Source of the DNA: Sphagnum magellanicum
Lineage: Eukaryota; Streptophyta; Sphagnopsida; Sphagnales; Sphagnaceae
NCBI GenBank assembly: GCA_021904315.1
Contig: CM038912.1
Span: forward strand, 14,037,061-14,101,060
DNA: 64,000 nucleotides
Direction of reading: 5' to 3'
Shown: in pieces, positions 54,481 through 64,000 of the stretch
Layout of the letters: each line of letters begins with the position of its first letter
How positions within the stretch are numbered: position 1 is the stretch's first letter
Program-made: the position numbers and the translations under genes
The notes under the pieces: generated by a model
Told to the model about the DNA's origin: nothing
Database searches by the model: none
The model's input: only the letters and a program-made list of their open reading frames with translations

Positions 54481-54675
54481 GACCAAGCTCCCTGAATACG
54501 GAGTACACAACCAAGCTCCCCAAATATGTATGGGATACATGACAAAGCTCACTAAAAATATATAGAGAGTAAGCAACCAAGCTCACCAAATATGGAATAT
54601 ATGACCAAGCTCCCTGAGTATGGAGTACACAACCAAACTCAACGAATATGGAATACCTCTATGACGAATATGGAG
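54481..54675 (+). repeat. Degenerate array of ~30-bp units
   Basis: About six units based on ACCAAGCTCCCTGAATACGG followed by AGTACAC or similar, diverged by substitutions and small indels. Confidence 0.8.
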
Positions 54676-55663
54676 TATGTTGTTTTGTTTTCAACAGCCC
54701 CAAATACTACTCCAGGAAATAAATACGTAGTTGAGATGAGCAAGGTACAAATTTTTTTGTCGAGAGTATGAATATGAAATCTCCAATTAAAAAAACAGAA
54801 ATTATTTTCTGAACCTTCATAATTTAGAGAGCATCAATATGCTTTATAAGGTTACCTCCAGATACACTGCAAAATTTCTGGCAGGTCATTACATAATTGG
54901 GGAGCTCTTGTCCAATGACGTGCTACCATGTTAGTGAGACACTCCTTACAATCAGTTATGGATGAGGTATCAGTTGGCTGGTTACCAAACTTAATCAGAT
55001 TTATATGACTGATTTCTCTGTGTTAATGAAACATGTCTGTCTATCCATGTTCTTGATGGTTTATGGATTTAACGAACTTCGTGAGAGTCTAGTTCGATAC
55101 TCCAGTGGCACAGCCTAAACCCTAAATCTTAAACCTCAAACCCTTGTATTATAAAGGTTGTTTAAGTTTGCATTAATTTGTAACATTTTTCATGCCATTT
55201 TTTAGTAAATACTTCGGAAGCTTTTTGCACAAAAATAATTCTTGATCTTTTATGTTCATTATGGTAGGAATGGACTTTTTCTTTCAAGAGAATCATGATA
55301 CTAAAGTGCAAATCTTAGATTTTTTTTTATAATATTAGGCAATGGGTTTTTTTCAAATCATAGACATTGTTTGAATCGAAGTTCTATGGGCAAATGAAAT
55401 GCAGCACACTACAAAGATCTTGGCAAAGTCACCCTGTCTTTGGGCCCTAGTTTGACCGTCTAAGCCCTGCTTAATCTCCAAGTTGGGTGTACTGTGTAAA
55501 ATGGTTTCACCCCGACTTCTCATTTTGTCCTCAGTTTTGGCCAAACTGGGGCCCAGTTGACCCAGTTTGGGGTACTTCATGGATAACTCTAATATGCCAA
55601 AAAACAAACAGCCAACCAAGTACACAAACATAGGATGCAACTGTCATTGAAAACTTTCCTTAC

Positions 55664-55819
55664 AGAAAGCGGGGTCAGAACATGGTGATGTGCCTTCCGC
55701 ATTTCTGCCTGAATCGAGCGCCAGTGCTCCAGGCCCAGGGTGTGTTCTGTCAGTGCAGGGAACTCTTTATCTGGGAGTGTCGCTACAAGACTCCACTCAA
55801 GAAATTGCAACTGCCTCAT
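55664..55819 (-). CDS. Possible exon of an unrecognised gene
   Basis: The minus strand reads MRQLQFLEWSLVATLPDKEF, then PALTEHTLGLEHWRSIQAEM and RKAHHHVLTPLS, ending at a good donor (CT then GTAAGG). Composition and codon pattern look protein-coding, and the residues suggest alpha-helix. An acceptor (AATGAG before GCAGTTG) would also allow it to be an internal exon. I cannot name the family or find a convincing next exon. Confidence 0.4.
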
Positions 55820-56112
55820 TTTTATTTCTACGTTGCATGGTCTTGCTACAAACAGGCCATTTGAATCAAAGAGAAAAAACCGCTAAAGATGGGCTTTTTT
55901 TTATGGTGACTAAGCTGAAATGTTTCCCGGGAAGATTCACTAGTGTTTTCCACCTTCTCTCCAACTAATTTTCTTCTAAGCAGATTCGACACTTATTGGG
56001 ACAACAGTCACAGACTCTAGCAATAGTCAGGGACTCTAGTGCCTTTGTTTGGGTTTTTGCCCACAAAGATCAGAAATTGAATGCAATTTGGATTTGGCAA
56101 AGCAAATATTTT

Positions 56113-56799
56113 TCATCCATCTTCTTTTGCAGCTTCCTCCTTGCGTATTCGCTCCTCTTCTTCTTTGTTGTAGATGGCATTTAACTGACGTTCAAGCTGC
56201 AGAAAAAAGCAGGGAAGAAAAAACCCATCAAATGCTAAATTGCCAAACAGCTTCCATGTGATCACTCCAACAGTTGCGGATGCACACAACTCAATGCCAA
56301 CCAAAATGCAACATTTCTTTTTACAATCCTTAACCCTAAATCCTTAGTTCCTGACCTGAGCACCTAACTTTTTCAGACTTGTTCAATATCCTAGTATTGA
56401 GCAGGAAACTCAATACCCATTTGCTCCAATATCACTGTGATCATGACATTGGAGCAAGTGGTTAAGCTGTGCTCATAGCATCCGTTTGGGCTTCCAAGGA
56501 TTCCACTGTGACAAATGCTGTTGCTGAAGACAATTACTGGGCGAGGACTTTTCAAAGAAAGTTTTTGGAGAAAAAATGTGCAGCGCTTTGCAGTTCTTTG
56601 TTATTTTCCAAGTTAGCACAATCCAATCACTTCAAGATACGTATAATATCTACTACACCTTACCTTCTTGAGAAGACACACAATTTATTCCCACGCAGTA
56701 TCCCCCAAAAAAACTGTAAACGGAGGTTGATGGGAGAAATGAACATACCCCAACATTTCTCAGCTTCACGGTTTGCAGCTCATCCAGAAGATTTGCCAT
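56113..56799 (-). CDS. Possible small two-exon gene (44 residues)
   Basis: Exon 1 (56749-56799) reads MANLLDELQTVKLRNVG and ends at GTATGT. Exon 2 (56113-56196) follows a TTTTTTCTGCAG acceptor and reads LERQLNAIYNKEEEERIRKE, then EAAKEDG and TGA. Both splice sites are strong and phase is kept (0/0). The product would be a short charged helix. It may be the end of a longer gene with upstream exons I cannot see, and it may belong with the exon at 55664-55819. Not recognised. Confidence 0.4.
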
Positions 56800-57039
56800 C
56801 CTAAAGCATCCCAGAAGCCCAGAGAAACCACACTATAGTAGCTACCTATGTAATGAAAATTCCAAATAGAAATTTGTTTAGTTCGTTCCCAAATAAAAGG
56901 AAGGGAAAATGTGTCTATTCAAATTTGCTTTTTAAAAGGTTTTTTTTTTTCCAACTTCATAATCACAAGAAAGTTTTTAACACCTTGTGCACCAATTCAA
57001 ATCCCATTTCTCTTCGCGTGCATTTCATTTCAACTCAAT

Positions 57040-57470
57040 TGAGGCAAAAGATTTGGTAGACCAGAAAAAAATATTTAGGCCTTGGACAGCCCAGAATCTT
57101 TTTTTTTTTTTTTTTGTATTGACCAAGACTACCTTTTTTTTCTTTTAGCTACTGTCCGTCCCGATTAAGGGGACGGATGAAATGTCCGTCCGGCTTGATG
57201 ACGGGACGGATTTAGGGGAAGACCAGAAAAAAAATATTTAGGCCTTGGACAGCCCAGAATCAATTTTTATTTATTTTTGTATTGACCAAGACTATCTTTT
57301 TTTTCTTTTAGCTACTGTCCGTCCCGATTAAGGGGATGGATGAAATGTCTGTTCAGCTGGATGATCACAAAATCTAAATAAAAATAAAAAACACATAAAA
57401 ATAAAAAAATAAAAAAGTTAAAAGTTTCCGGGGGACTTCACAGTGGCCGAAGGTCATGGGCACCCACTAG
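57040..57470 (+). mobile_element. Helitron copy B, 5'-truncated
   Basis: Close copy of the 3' part of Helitron A (from 9880): two of the ~165-bp units, then GGGGACTTCACAGTGGCCGA and the same hairpin and CACCCACTAG terminus followed by T (57471). The TCTTATATATTAAAG 5' end is absent, so this copy lost its start or was always shorter. In its first unit the stem CCGTCCC / GGGACGG is perfect. Confidence 0.85.
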
Positions 57471-58384
57471 TTCAAGTTAAATCAAACTTAAGAATTTGAA
57501 TTAAATTGAATGGAATTCAAATTCAAATTCAATACAAATTGCATGCAATGTCATTTGATATTTTTTATTTGAACGAGAACTTAATTTTCACAAAATCCAT
57601 TCATTTTTTTCATCAATTAATTATCACTGCTGGTAGTGTGCAGCATCAATGAGCCCAAGTTTGTTAAACATTAAACATTATAGGCACATAAGTTCACCTA
57701 ATCGAGTTGAAGCCAGCTCTAAAAAGCAACATTGAAACGTAAGTTTCATTCAGGATGTGGACACCATCAAAACTCGAAACTTCTTAGGCACTCCTGAACA
57801 TAAAACAGACTCAATATTCTGACACCATATTTGACACCATATCCACATTAATACAAAGTTTCCTGTTGACCTCTTCTCATTTCATAAACTGGGAGGGAAA
57901 ACTTCCTTCTGCACTCTAGTTATTTTTGTTTGCTCTTTTTCTGAGACTTTCCAGATGGCCCCAAAATCACTACCAATTTGCTACTTGAAAAAACTTCAAG
58001 TGGTACAACTATGGTACAAAACTATCTCCACCCCAAAAAAAAATCCTGCTTCGTTTCGCTTCGCGCTTGTGCACAAGTTTTCTTGCCTCCACCCTTCCCC
58101 TTCTTCTGCTTAGGTGAAGGTCAGCCCTCGAGAAAACACTTCTCTTGCTTCATATAACCTCTGTTTATGCAACCTGAAAGAGATGAAACTAGCTTGATGG
58201 GTGCACTGCAACTGTACCTCCAACTTGTAATGATGCGTTTGTTTTCTTGATGATTTGGAGTGCACTAGTGCCTGCCAATGTTTAACTAGAAATTTTCTCA
58301 CTCCACTGTGTACAGATTTTGCCGCTCCACTCTATGTGCACTGTACAGAACAAAGACTTCTAGACTGAGGAAAACATTATACAA
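57471..58384. other. 3' flank of the LEA gene
   Basis: AT-rich; probably includes the 3' UTR of the LEA-TMEM205 gene. Nothing else seen. The ORF at 58110-58301 is not supported. Confidence 0.45.
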
Positions 58385-61300
58385 TCAAACAATGCAGCGT
58401 CGTGCCAAATACGAGAGGTGCCATGTCAATCCTGCCAAGGTGAGCAAGTTCAGCGCAGATGAGTAGGTGTGCAGTGTCTTGAGCTTCTCGTTGATTTCTT
58501 CTAATTTTTTCTTCTTCTCTGCCTGCAGTACAATCCTTAATTCTTCTGGGGTTGTATCATGAACCCACCCTCCTTTCTCCAGTCTCAGCTTGTCAAACAT
58601 AAGCTGCAAAACAGAGTATTTTTTCAAATTGTCAAATTACAAGATCTTGACCCTAACCCTAGCTTTCTTTGCAAGATAATGAAGATAATATCACCTCAAT
58701 TTTCAGACATTGAGATCTTGCCCTAACCATAGGCATTTGCTTGGACACAACTTTAAACAACAAAAATCCTTCACCACAATAAGAAATGGTAAGGAGCTTA
58801 GATTCATGTAGTAATGGAGCACAACAAATTTGTTACCTTTGTTTCCCAGGGTTCAAAAACCAAGAGGTTGATGAGAGTGGCAACCAAGATCCAGACAAAG
58901 TTTTGCAATTGCCAGGTCTCAAGTTTGTCAGCAGAGAACCATGGGTGCAACAGTGAATGGAGCATTGTGAGGAGCAACTCTCCAGCTGCAAGGAGCCTTA
59001 GATAAATGGGAAAGATGCGGCTCTGCATGAAACTGAACTGTTGCTGGGGAAGATTGTTGGAGAGGATAAGCCCTGACACAAATGTCACCCATAATGCTGA
59101 CCCGTAGATAATCGAGAAGGTGAAAAGATGCAGAAGGCGAATGAGTGAAAGAAGGAATCCCCTTGGCCTTGAGACAAACACCTGTTTCCAACTATGTGGC
59201 AGCTTCACTGCAATTTTTCCAAAATCAGTCAGTACCACTGAATAAGGTGATATGTTTCTATGTGATAAGAAACTCTTTTGAGCATGAGAATAAACTCACA
59301 TGCACTCCAAATGAAAACACAACACAATTAACAAGGATGCTAAACAGATTGTGAAAAATTTCTACACACAAGACCAAAAAAACATCTTAGGTATCCTCTT
59401 AAATCTCCATGTCCACAATTTCATTTGTGCTTGCCTTCTTCACTAGTTGTGTTGTCTTGCAGCCACCCAACAGTTCCTTGGAGCTCACTGCGAGCTTGGT
59501 CAGCATATTCACTTGCTTGGGCTCGTCCGGCTTCATATTCTTGTCCAGCTGCCTTAACTCCTTCCATTAAACTCTCCTTTCCTTTGTAAATCACATCCAC
59601 ATAACCATTCATGGTTGTTGCATCACCCTTTGCATTATTATCCACCTGCTTCTCCTTGACAGATTCTGTCCCATCTACTATCCTTTTCTTTGAAGCCTGC
59701 CCAACTCCTGTATGATGCTGCTTCTTCTTCACACCTCCGGAAAACCCTAAAAAATGACTCACATTGTTGGCAGCTCCTTTGATTGATCTTAGCACTTTGT
59801 GAAGAAATGTCTGCTGCTCCTCCTTCAGATGAGGCTTTCCTACCCACACATACTTGACATCTCCAAGGACTATCTCAAATGGAGTTAGATGGCGTGGATT
59901 GTAATCCTTCACAATGATGCCAACCCGTCTCCATCCAATTGTTTGTGCAATCACACCAAGCTCATCTTTCACGTGCTCTGGAGCATTATCAGCATCAGCA
60001 TCAGCAATTAATTCCTTTGTCTCCAACAACAAAACCTCATGTGGTTGTTTTCCCTCTGTTGTTGTTGTCTTATAGATTTCACTGACTTCCTCTTCACCAT
60101 AGCCTGCTGGTGCATGTAAAACCTGCTGATCGCTTCTGGCTTTTAATTCCTCTTTGGCACTGTCAGAAAGTTTGCTTGCATTTTCAGTTGTGCTCTGAGC
60201 TTCTTCATGACCAATTCTGTCTGCAGATTTGTCATACACGTACCCCACTCCTTGACCTACATTTGGTAAATAAGAACCTGCTTCTTGTGCAGTATGTAGA
60301 AGGCATTCAGCTGTCTTGCCAGCAACTTCTTTCACAACTTCAGCAAAACCTAAAACTGCTGCATCTGCAGCTTGAGCTTCTTCCTTTGCTTTCTCAGCAG
60401 CATTTGCTGCTGTTCCTTTTGATCTCTCAACTACAAACTCTGTATTATCAAGGATTGTATCCTTGGCAGCTCCTGCAGCATCAAGTACGCTGTCCTTTAT
60501 TGATTCCGCAGCGTTGGAGGTTTTGTTCTTCACAGATTGTGCAGTCTCATAGGTCTTCTCCTTTGTCAATTCAGCAGCTTCATGCATTCGGTCTTTCACA
60601 GATTGTGCAGTTTCATAGGTCTTGTCCTTTTCCAAAGCCACTGCATCTTCCACTCCCTCTGTTGTGGAACCAATTGCATCTGAGGTTTTGTCTTTGGCTG
60701 CTCCCAGAGTTGCAGATGCAGTTTTGTATGCACCTTCAGCTGCTTCTTTGGTTTTCTCAACTGCCTATCACATCCTCAACAGCAACAACAACAACAAAGG
60801 GTTAGATGATGATCTCTCACACACAACTGTTTCCCTGATGTCAAATGAAAATCCCACAATCCCTTTGATGATGAGATATGATTGCTCTGCTGCTATTGAT
60901 TCAAGCATCTTGAGGAGATTCCGCTCTGAGGCAAATCGTCATGCATGCAAAATGGGTTCGGGTTTGCTGAAGCTTTTTTTCCCCTTACTTTGGTTGCGGT
61001 GTCCGTGGCTGTGGCTGCAGTCTCTGAGATCTTTCCTTTCGCAGAATCAACTGTTTCAAGCACCTTGTGTTTCACCTCTGCAGCAACATCACGGCTTCTC
61101 TCAAGTGTCTCCTCAACGTACTTCTCTGTACCAGCAAAGAATGGAACAAAACCTCAATTTCTGAAGAAGAAGAAGAAGACGAGACTTCTCCAGAGATTCT
61201 TCTTCTGTTTACGTACCTGTCCTTCGGAGAATTCCTTCAGGAGAAACCTCGTGAAGAGCAGCGAGCTTTTCGCGAGTTGCATCCTCTAGAAGACGAGTCG

Positions 61301-61775
61301 CCTCTTCAAATGCTTGACTTGCAGCGGCTGCTTTCTCTTTAGCAGCAAGCAAATGATCGTCTGCAGCTGTGTCTTGCTTCTTCCTGGAGGTCCAGAAGCT
61401 GAGCTTTTCCGGGCTGCTCTTCGTCTTCTTGTTGTTGCTGCTCACAGCTTCAGCAGCTTTGGCCACTTTCTCTTTGTTGGATTCTACTAGCTCCTCAGTC
61501 TTTCTGTTCAGAGCTTCCACTGCCTCCGTGACAGGCTTATACGCGGCTTCTGCAACCCGCTTCAGTCTTCGTCCTACTGCAGCAGGAGCAGCAGCATCAT
61601 CAACATCGTTGCTGTTGTTGTTCTCCCCAGGCCTCCTCCTAACTTCCTTCACCAACAGCACGTTGGCCTCATTCCCCGCATCCGCAGGATCCTTCACAAG
61701 AAGAGGCTCAGGGGACAAGATCATAACCGATCCCAGCGACAACAACAACAAACCGAGTGCCACAATGTTCATCAT
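58385..61775 (-). CDS. LEA (group 3) protein joined to a TMEM205-like membrane domain, 5 exons
   Basis: Exons in transcript order: 61217-61775, 60989-61125, 59489-60764, 58837-59207, 58385-58603, giving 853 aa with phases kept. ATG at 61775; the frame upstream offers only TTG. N terminus MMNIVALGLLLLSLGSVMIL is a signal peptide or anchor. Residues ~60-420 carry LEA_4-type 11-mer repeats (AKDKTSDA, KTYETAQSVK, AAESIKDSV), amphipathic helices that protect membranes and proteins on drying. Residues ~430-560 form a separate block (EVLLLETKELIADA, IGWRRVGIIVKDYNPRHLTP). Exons 4-5 give about four membrane segments (LLHLFTFSIIYGSALWVTFV, FVWILVATLINLLVFEPWET, LLTLAGLTWHLSYLA), the TMEM205/DUF4149 type also known, as I recall, in Arabidopsis At1g72100. 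The join at 59489/59207 is inferred: if that intron is kept, the LEA part stops at 59421 (EGKHK) without the membrane domain. Likely secretory or ER membrane and stress-induced. Confidence 0.82.
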
Positions 61776-61828
61776 TGTTTTCAATCAAATCTTTCCAGGA
61801 ACAAAGCCTTTCTACACCACTTTGTTCG

Positions 61829-61857
61829 CTGAAGAAGAAGAAGAAGAAGAAGAAATA
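61829..61857. repeat. (GAA)n microsatellite in the LEA 5' leader
   Basis: GAAGAAGAAGAAGAAGAAGA on the plus strand, read as a CT-rich leader in the minus-strand transcript. Confidence 0.9.
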
Positions 61858-61944
61858 ATGCAACAAGCAACAAACAAACAACAACAATAAAGAAGAGATT
61901 GCTTTCGTTTTCCTCTCAAAGAATTGAGATTCTTGTGTTTTTTT

Positions 61945-61982
61945 TGTGTGTGTGTGAGAGAGAGAGAGAGATAGAGAGAGAA
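61945..61982. repeat. (GT)n(GA)n microsatellite upstream of the LEA ATG
   Basis: GTGTGTGTGTGAGAGAGAGA and further GA units. On the gene's strand this is a CT-rich tract, common near plant transcription starts. Confidence 0.9.
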
Positions 61983-62245
61983 CAACAAATAGAGAGCTGC
62001 AATGCTTGGCTTCCACCTTGCACACATGCCTAATTTAGGTGCTTGTTTTGTCTGCTCTCCACATGTCGTCCATTTGTCCAAGTGCCGGAACGCAAACACA
62101 GCCAGGGCCGCAGCAGCTGATTGGACGGCAGACGGAGCAAAGCGATTGCACTGAAGGTGGAGCAATCCATTGGCACGGAACCGTGCGAATTTGCACTGCG
62201 ACGATCGGTCCCCACACAATCAAGACTCGCAAGGGGTAGACACAC

Positions 62246-62270
62246 CACGACGACGACGACGACGACGTCG
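62246..62270. repeat. (ACG)n microsatellite ending in GACGTC
   Basis: ACGACGACGACGACGACGAC then GTCG, about 480 bp upstream of the LEA start. The GACGTC palindrome contains an ACGT core as bound by bZIP factors; a regulatory role is only a guess. Confidence 0.75.
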
Positions 62271-62396
62271 ATCCAGATGCCTTGCTCCCAGTGCTTTAAA
62301 TTTTTATTTTAAAAAAAAGCCAAATTGGCGATCGTCCGTAAGAAGCAATGTTTTGTTTTGTTTTTGTTTTTTTCAATTTTCTCATGTTGCACCAAA

Positions 62397-62637
62397 AGTG
62401 GCGAGAGGATTTAGGGTTTACAACAAGATTTACCCAAATCTGGCTACAAAAGTAGCGAGAGGATTTTAGGGTTTAGGGTTTATAACAAGATTTTACCCAA
62501 ATCTGGCTACAAAAGCGGCGAGAGGATTTTAGGGTTTAGGGTTTACAAACAAGATTTACCCAAATCTGGCTACAAAAGCGGTGAGAGGATTTAGTGTTTA
62601 GGGTTTAAAGCAAGATTTAGCCAAATCTGGCTACAAG
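62397..62637 (+). repeat. Telomere-motif minisatellite, four units
   Basis: Four units of about 54-63 bp: GCGAGAGGATTTTAGGGTTT, AGGGTTTA, then CAAGATTTACCCAAATCTGG and CTACAAAA. Each carries one or two TTTAGGG motifs and an internal inverted repeat (AGATTTACCCAAATCT). The AGCCAAATCTGGCTACAA end recurs once more near 62946. It lies 620-860 bp upstream of the LEA start codon. Confidence 0.9.
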
Positions 62638-63500
62638 ACAAATAAAGAAATAGAAAATCTATGAATCCCATTACATGTTAGCTAACCATTAGAACTTATT
62701 AGCTGAATATGGGGATTTCAAAAGAACAAAGCTAGAAATCCAATACCCAAATTCTTCAGAAATCTTTGACAATTTCATAACTTTCCTCTTCAAAATGTGG
62801 CGATTGTTTTGAAATCTTTCAAAAAATTTCCCTTGACCATGTTGCATGGGACCTTTTTCCAATAGCAAAATGAAAAAAAATAAAAATAAAATTAAATCAC
62901 TGATAGGAAGATGTGGAAAAAGCTGAAATCATCCTTCCAAAGATTTAGCCAAATCTGGCTACAAACTAAATATTAAGTACAAAACTTGAATCATCCCTCT
63001 ATATATTTGGGTACACACTCCAAACCAAATATTGAAATTTGGTGAGTTTTACTATTTTTTCCCCCCCCTTTAACTTCTGGCAATTGAAAATCTCCAAAAT
63101 CATTTCATTTTCAATATCGACAAGAGTTTTGTTAACAGCTTTTGTAAATAATGTAGTAAAAATCAGGGGAGCTAGGTTCACATGACAATACATTGCAGAT
63201 CTGCATCTTTTCCAATTGCAACAACACTTGAATATTGGAGTTAGAAAGTTTGCAATCAGACAACTCCGTGAGCCGCATGTTGAGGAACAACAGTTGAAAA
63301 TGCAGAGAAGTACAAAGCACACAAGGACATGCATTCAGCCTTTTGTCATATGGATACAAAACACTTGTATTCATAAAATGCTCAGAGGCACTTGATGTTG
63401 TTGCCTGAAACACTCGGTCTGAAACATTCAGCATTCAAGACCCCCTTGCATGATGAGCTAATCATTTCACTACAGGCTTGGTTGGTTCTCAACATGTCTT
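62638..63500. other. Intergenic, between two minus-strand genes
   Basis: AT-rich; it contains the isolated extra repeat end near 62946. The part next to 63500 is likely the 3' UTR of the partial gene. No coding region supported. Confidence 0.45.
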
Positions 63501-63893
63501 TCACCATAACTGCCACCATGATTTTGATTGTGGCTGCTGCTGCTGCTGCTGTTCCTTTGTTCTAGATGCCAGACCCTGCTCAATGCTTTCAAGCCTTTTC
63601 CTGCAGTGAAAGAAACGCAAAGGAGGTGGGTGGCATGAAGAAACAACTTTCATCACAAATTTCTACAAGCTCATGTAAACATCTTCCCACAAGATACAAT
63701 GATAACTGTTTGCTTTAAGAATACATCATCTGCTCATTCATGTCCATTGATTGTTCCATGAGGACAATGGAAACAAAACTCAAAGATGGAGCTTTAATAG
63801 GTGGTTTACTTGGTGTCATGAAGACGACCATGTAAGCTCCAGCGCTGCCTGAAACCCTCCACACCCTCCATCCCGCTCGCCAAAATCATGCGC
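63501..63893 (-). CDS. 3' end of an unrecognised plant gene (last two exons)
   Basis: Exons 63810-63893 and 63501-63600 join in phase (AA + G = Lys) with GTAAAC and CTGCAG sites. They read RMILASGMEGVEGFRQRWSL, HGRLHDTK, then KRLESIEQGLASRTKEQ, a poly-Gln run, and PQSKSWWQLW before TGA. A TTGTGTAG acceptor precedes the first exon, so the gene continues past the right edge, though translation could begin at the ATG within this exon (about 59 aa). The helix-plus-WW tail looks like a conserved plant protein end but I cannot name it. Confidence 0.6.
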
Positions 63894-64000
63894 CTACACA
63901 ACCGCAAAAATGGGTGTGCATCAGTTATGGCTGTACTGGTTTTGAGAGCCACAAAATGATACTATCAGGGAAGTCATTCAACAACATTGCCACCAGTTAC

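Larger units (their letters stand above)
53118..55663. other. AT-rich intergenic stretch
   Basis: No recognised gene; two small tandem arrays are listed separately. AAACCCTAAAT-type telomere-like words occur near 55115-55140. A minus-strand frame at 55353-55640 has no recognised match. Confidence 0.5.

Noticed and set aside
60110-60805. 231-codon plus-strand ORF opposite the LEA exon
   Set aside because: It is the antisense shadow of the repetitive LEA sequence; Leu/Gln-rich composition comes from the reverse of Ala/Lys/Glu codons, and splice sites and homology support the minus strand.
61369-61890. 173-codon plus-strand ORF rich in Ser/Leu/Ala
   Set aside because: Antisense to LEA exon 1 and its leader; no homology.

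Overview
The window looks like nuclear DNA of a land plant. The genes carry GT-AG introns, most encoded proteins match plant families (condensin CAP-D2, a COI1 relic, a rhamnose-synthase relic, a LEA protein), and TTTAGGG-type telomere motifs recur. I cannot name the species. The long stretches of decayed transposons between genes point to a repeat-rich genome.

Layout. 426-9325 (minus) is a complete 20-exon gene for condensin subunit CAP-D2. About 300 bp upstream of its start codon lies a small divergent ORF with a 20-codon tandem duplication, cut off by a short non-autonomous Helitron (9631-10395). A decayed COI1 (jasmonate receptor) 3' fragment lies at 12549-13315. From 19980 to 34072 is a 14.1-kb CACTA (En/Spm-type) element with CACTACTAGAAA ends, CATT on both flanks and sub-terminal GCAACTA-type repeats. 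It holds a decayed TnpA-like gene, pieces of two host genes (the C-terminal half of a UDP-rhamnose synthase and most of a UBC8-type ubiquitin E2), a GIY-YIG nuclease relic, and a GC-rich block that may be the 3' end of an old LTR element. Outside both CACTA ends (about 19.1 kb and 36.7-37.8 kb) are arrays of short palindromes. A decayed Mutator-like transposase with a SWIM zinc finger occupies about 41.6-44.3 kb.

The right third is gene-bearing again: an intronless two-RRM RNA-binding protein (51102-51791, plus), a second Helitron with textbook ends (52621-53117), two unrecognised minus-strand gene candidates (55.7-56.8 kb), a 5'-truncated third Helitron copy (57040-57470), a five-exon gene for a LEA protein joined to a TMEM205-like membrane domain (58385-61775, minus), a telomere-motif minisatellite behind its promoter, and the last two exons of a minus-strand gene that runs off the right edge (63501-63893).

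The genes do not form one pathway; they are separate plant genes separated by transposon debris. The most striking signals are the CACTA element with two captured genes, and the fact that all four recognisable splice acceptors in those captured pieces show the same G-to-A change at the last intron base (a CHG-context C-to-T on the other strand), while all 19 acceptors in the nearby CAP-D2 gene end in AG.
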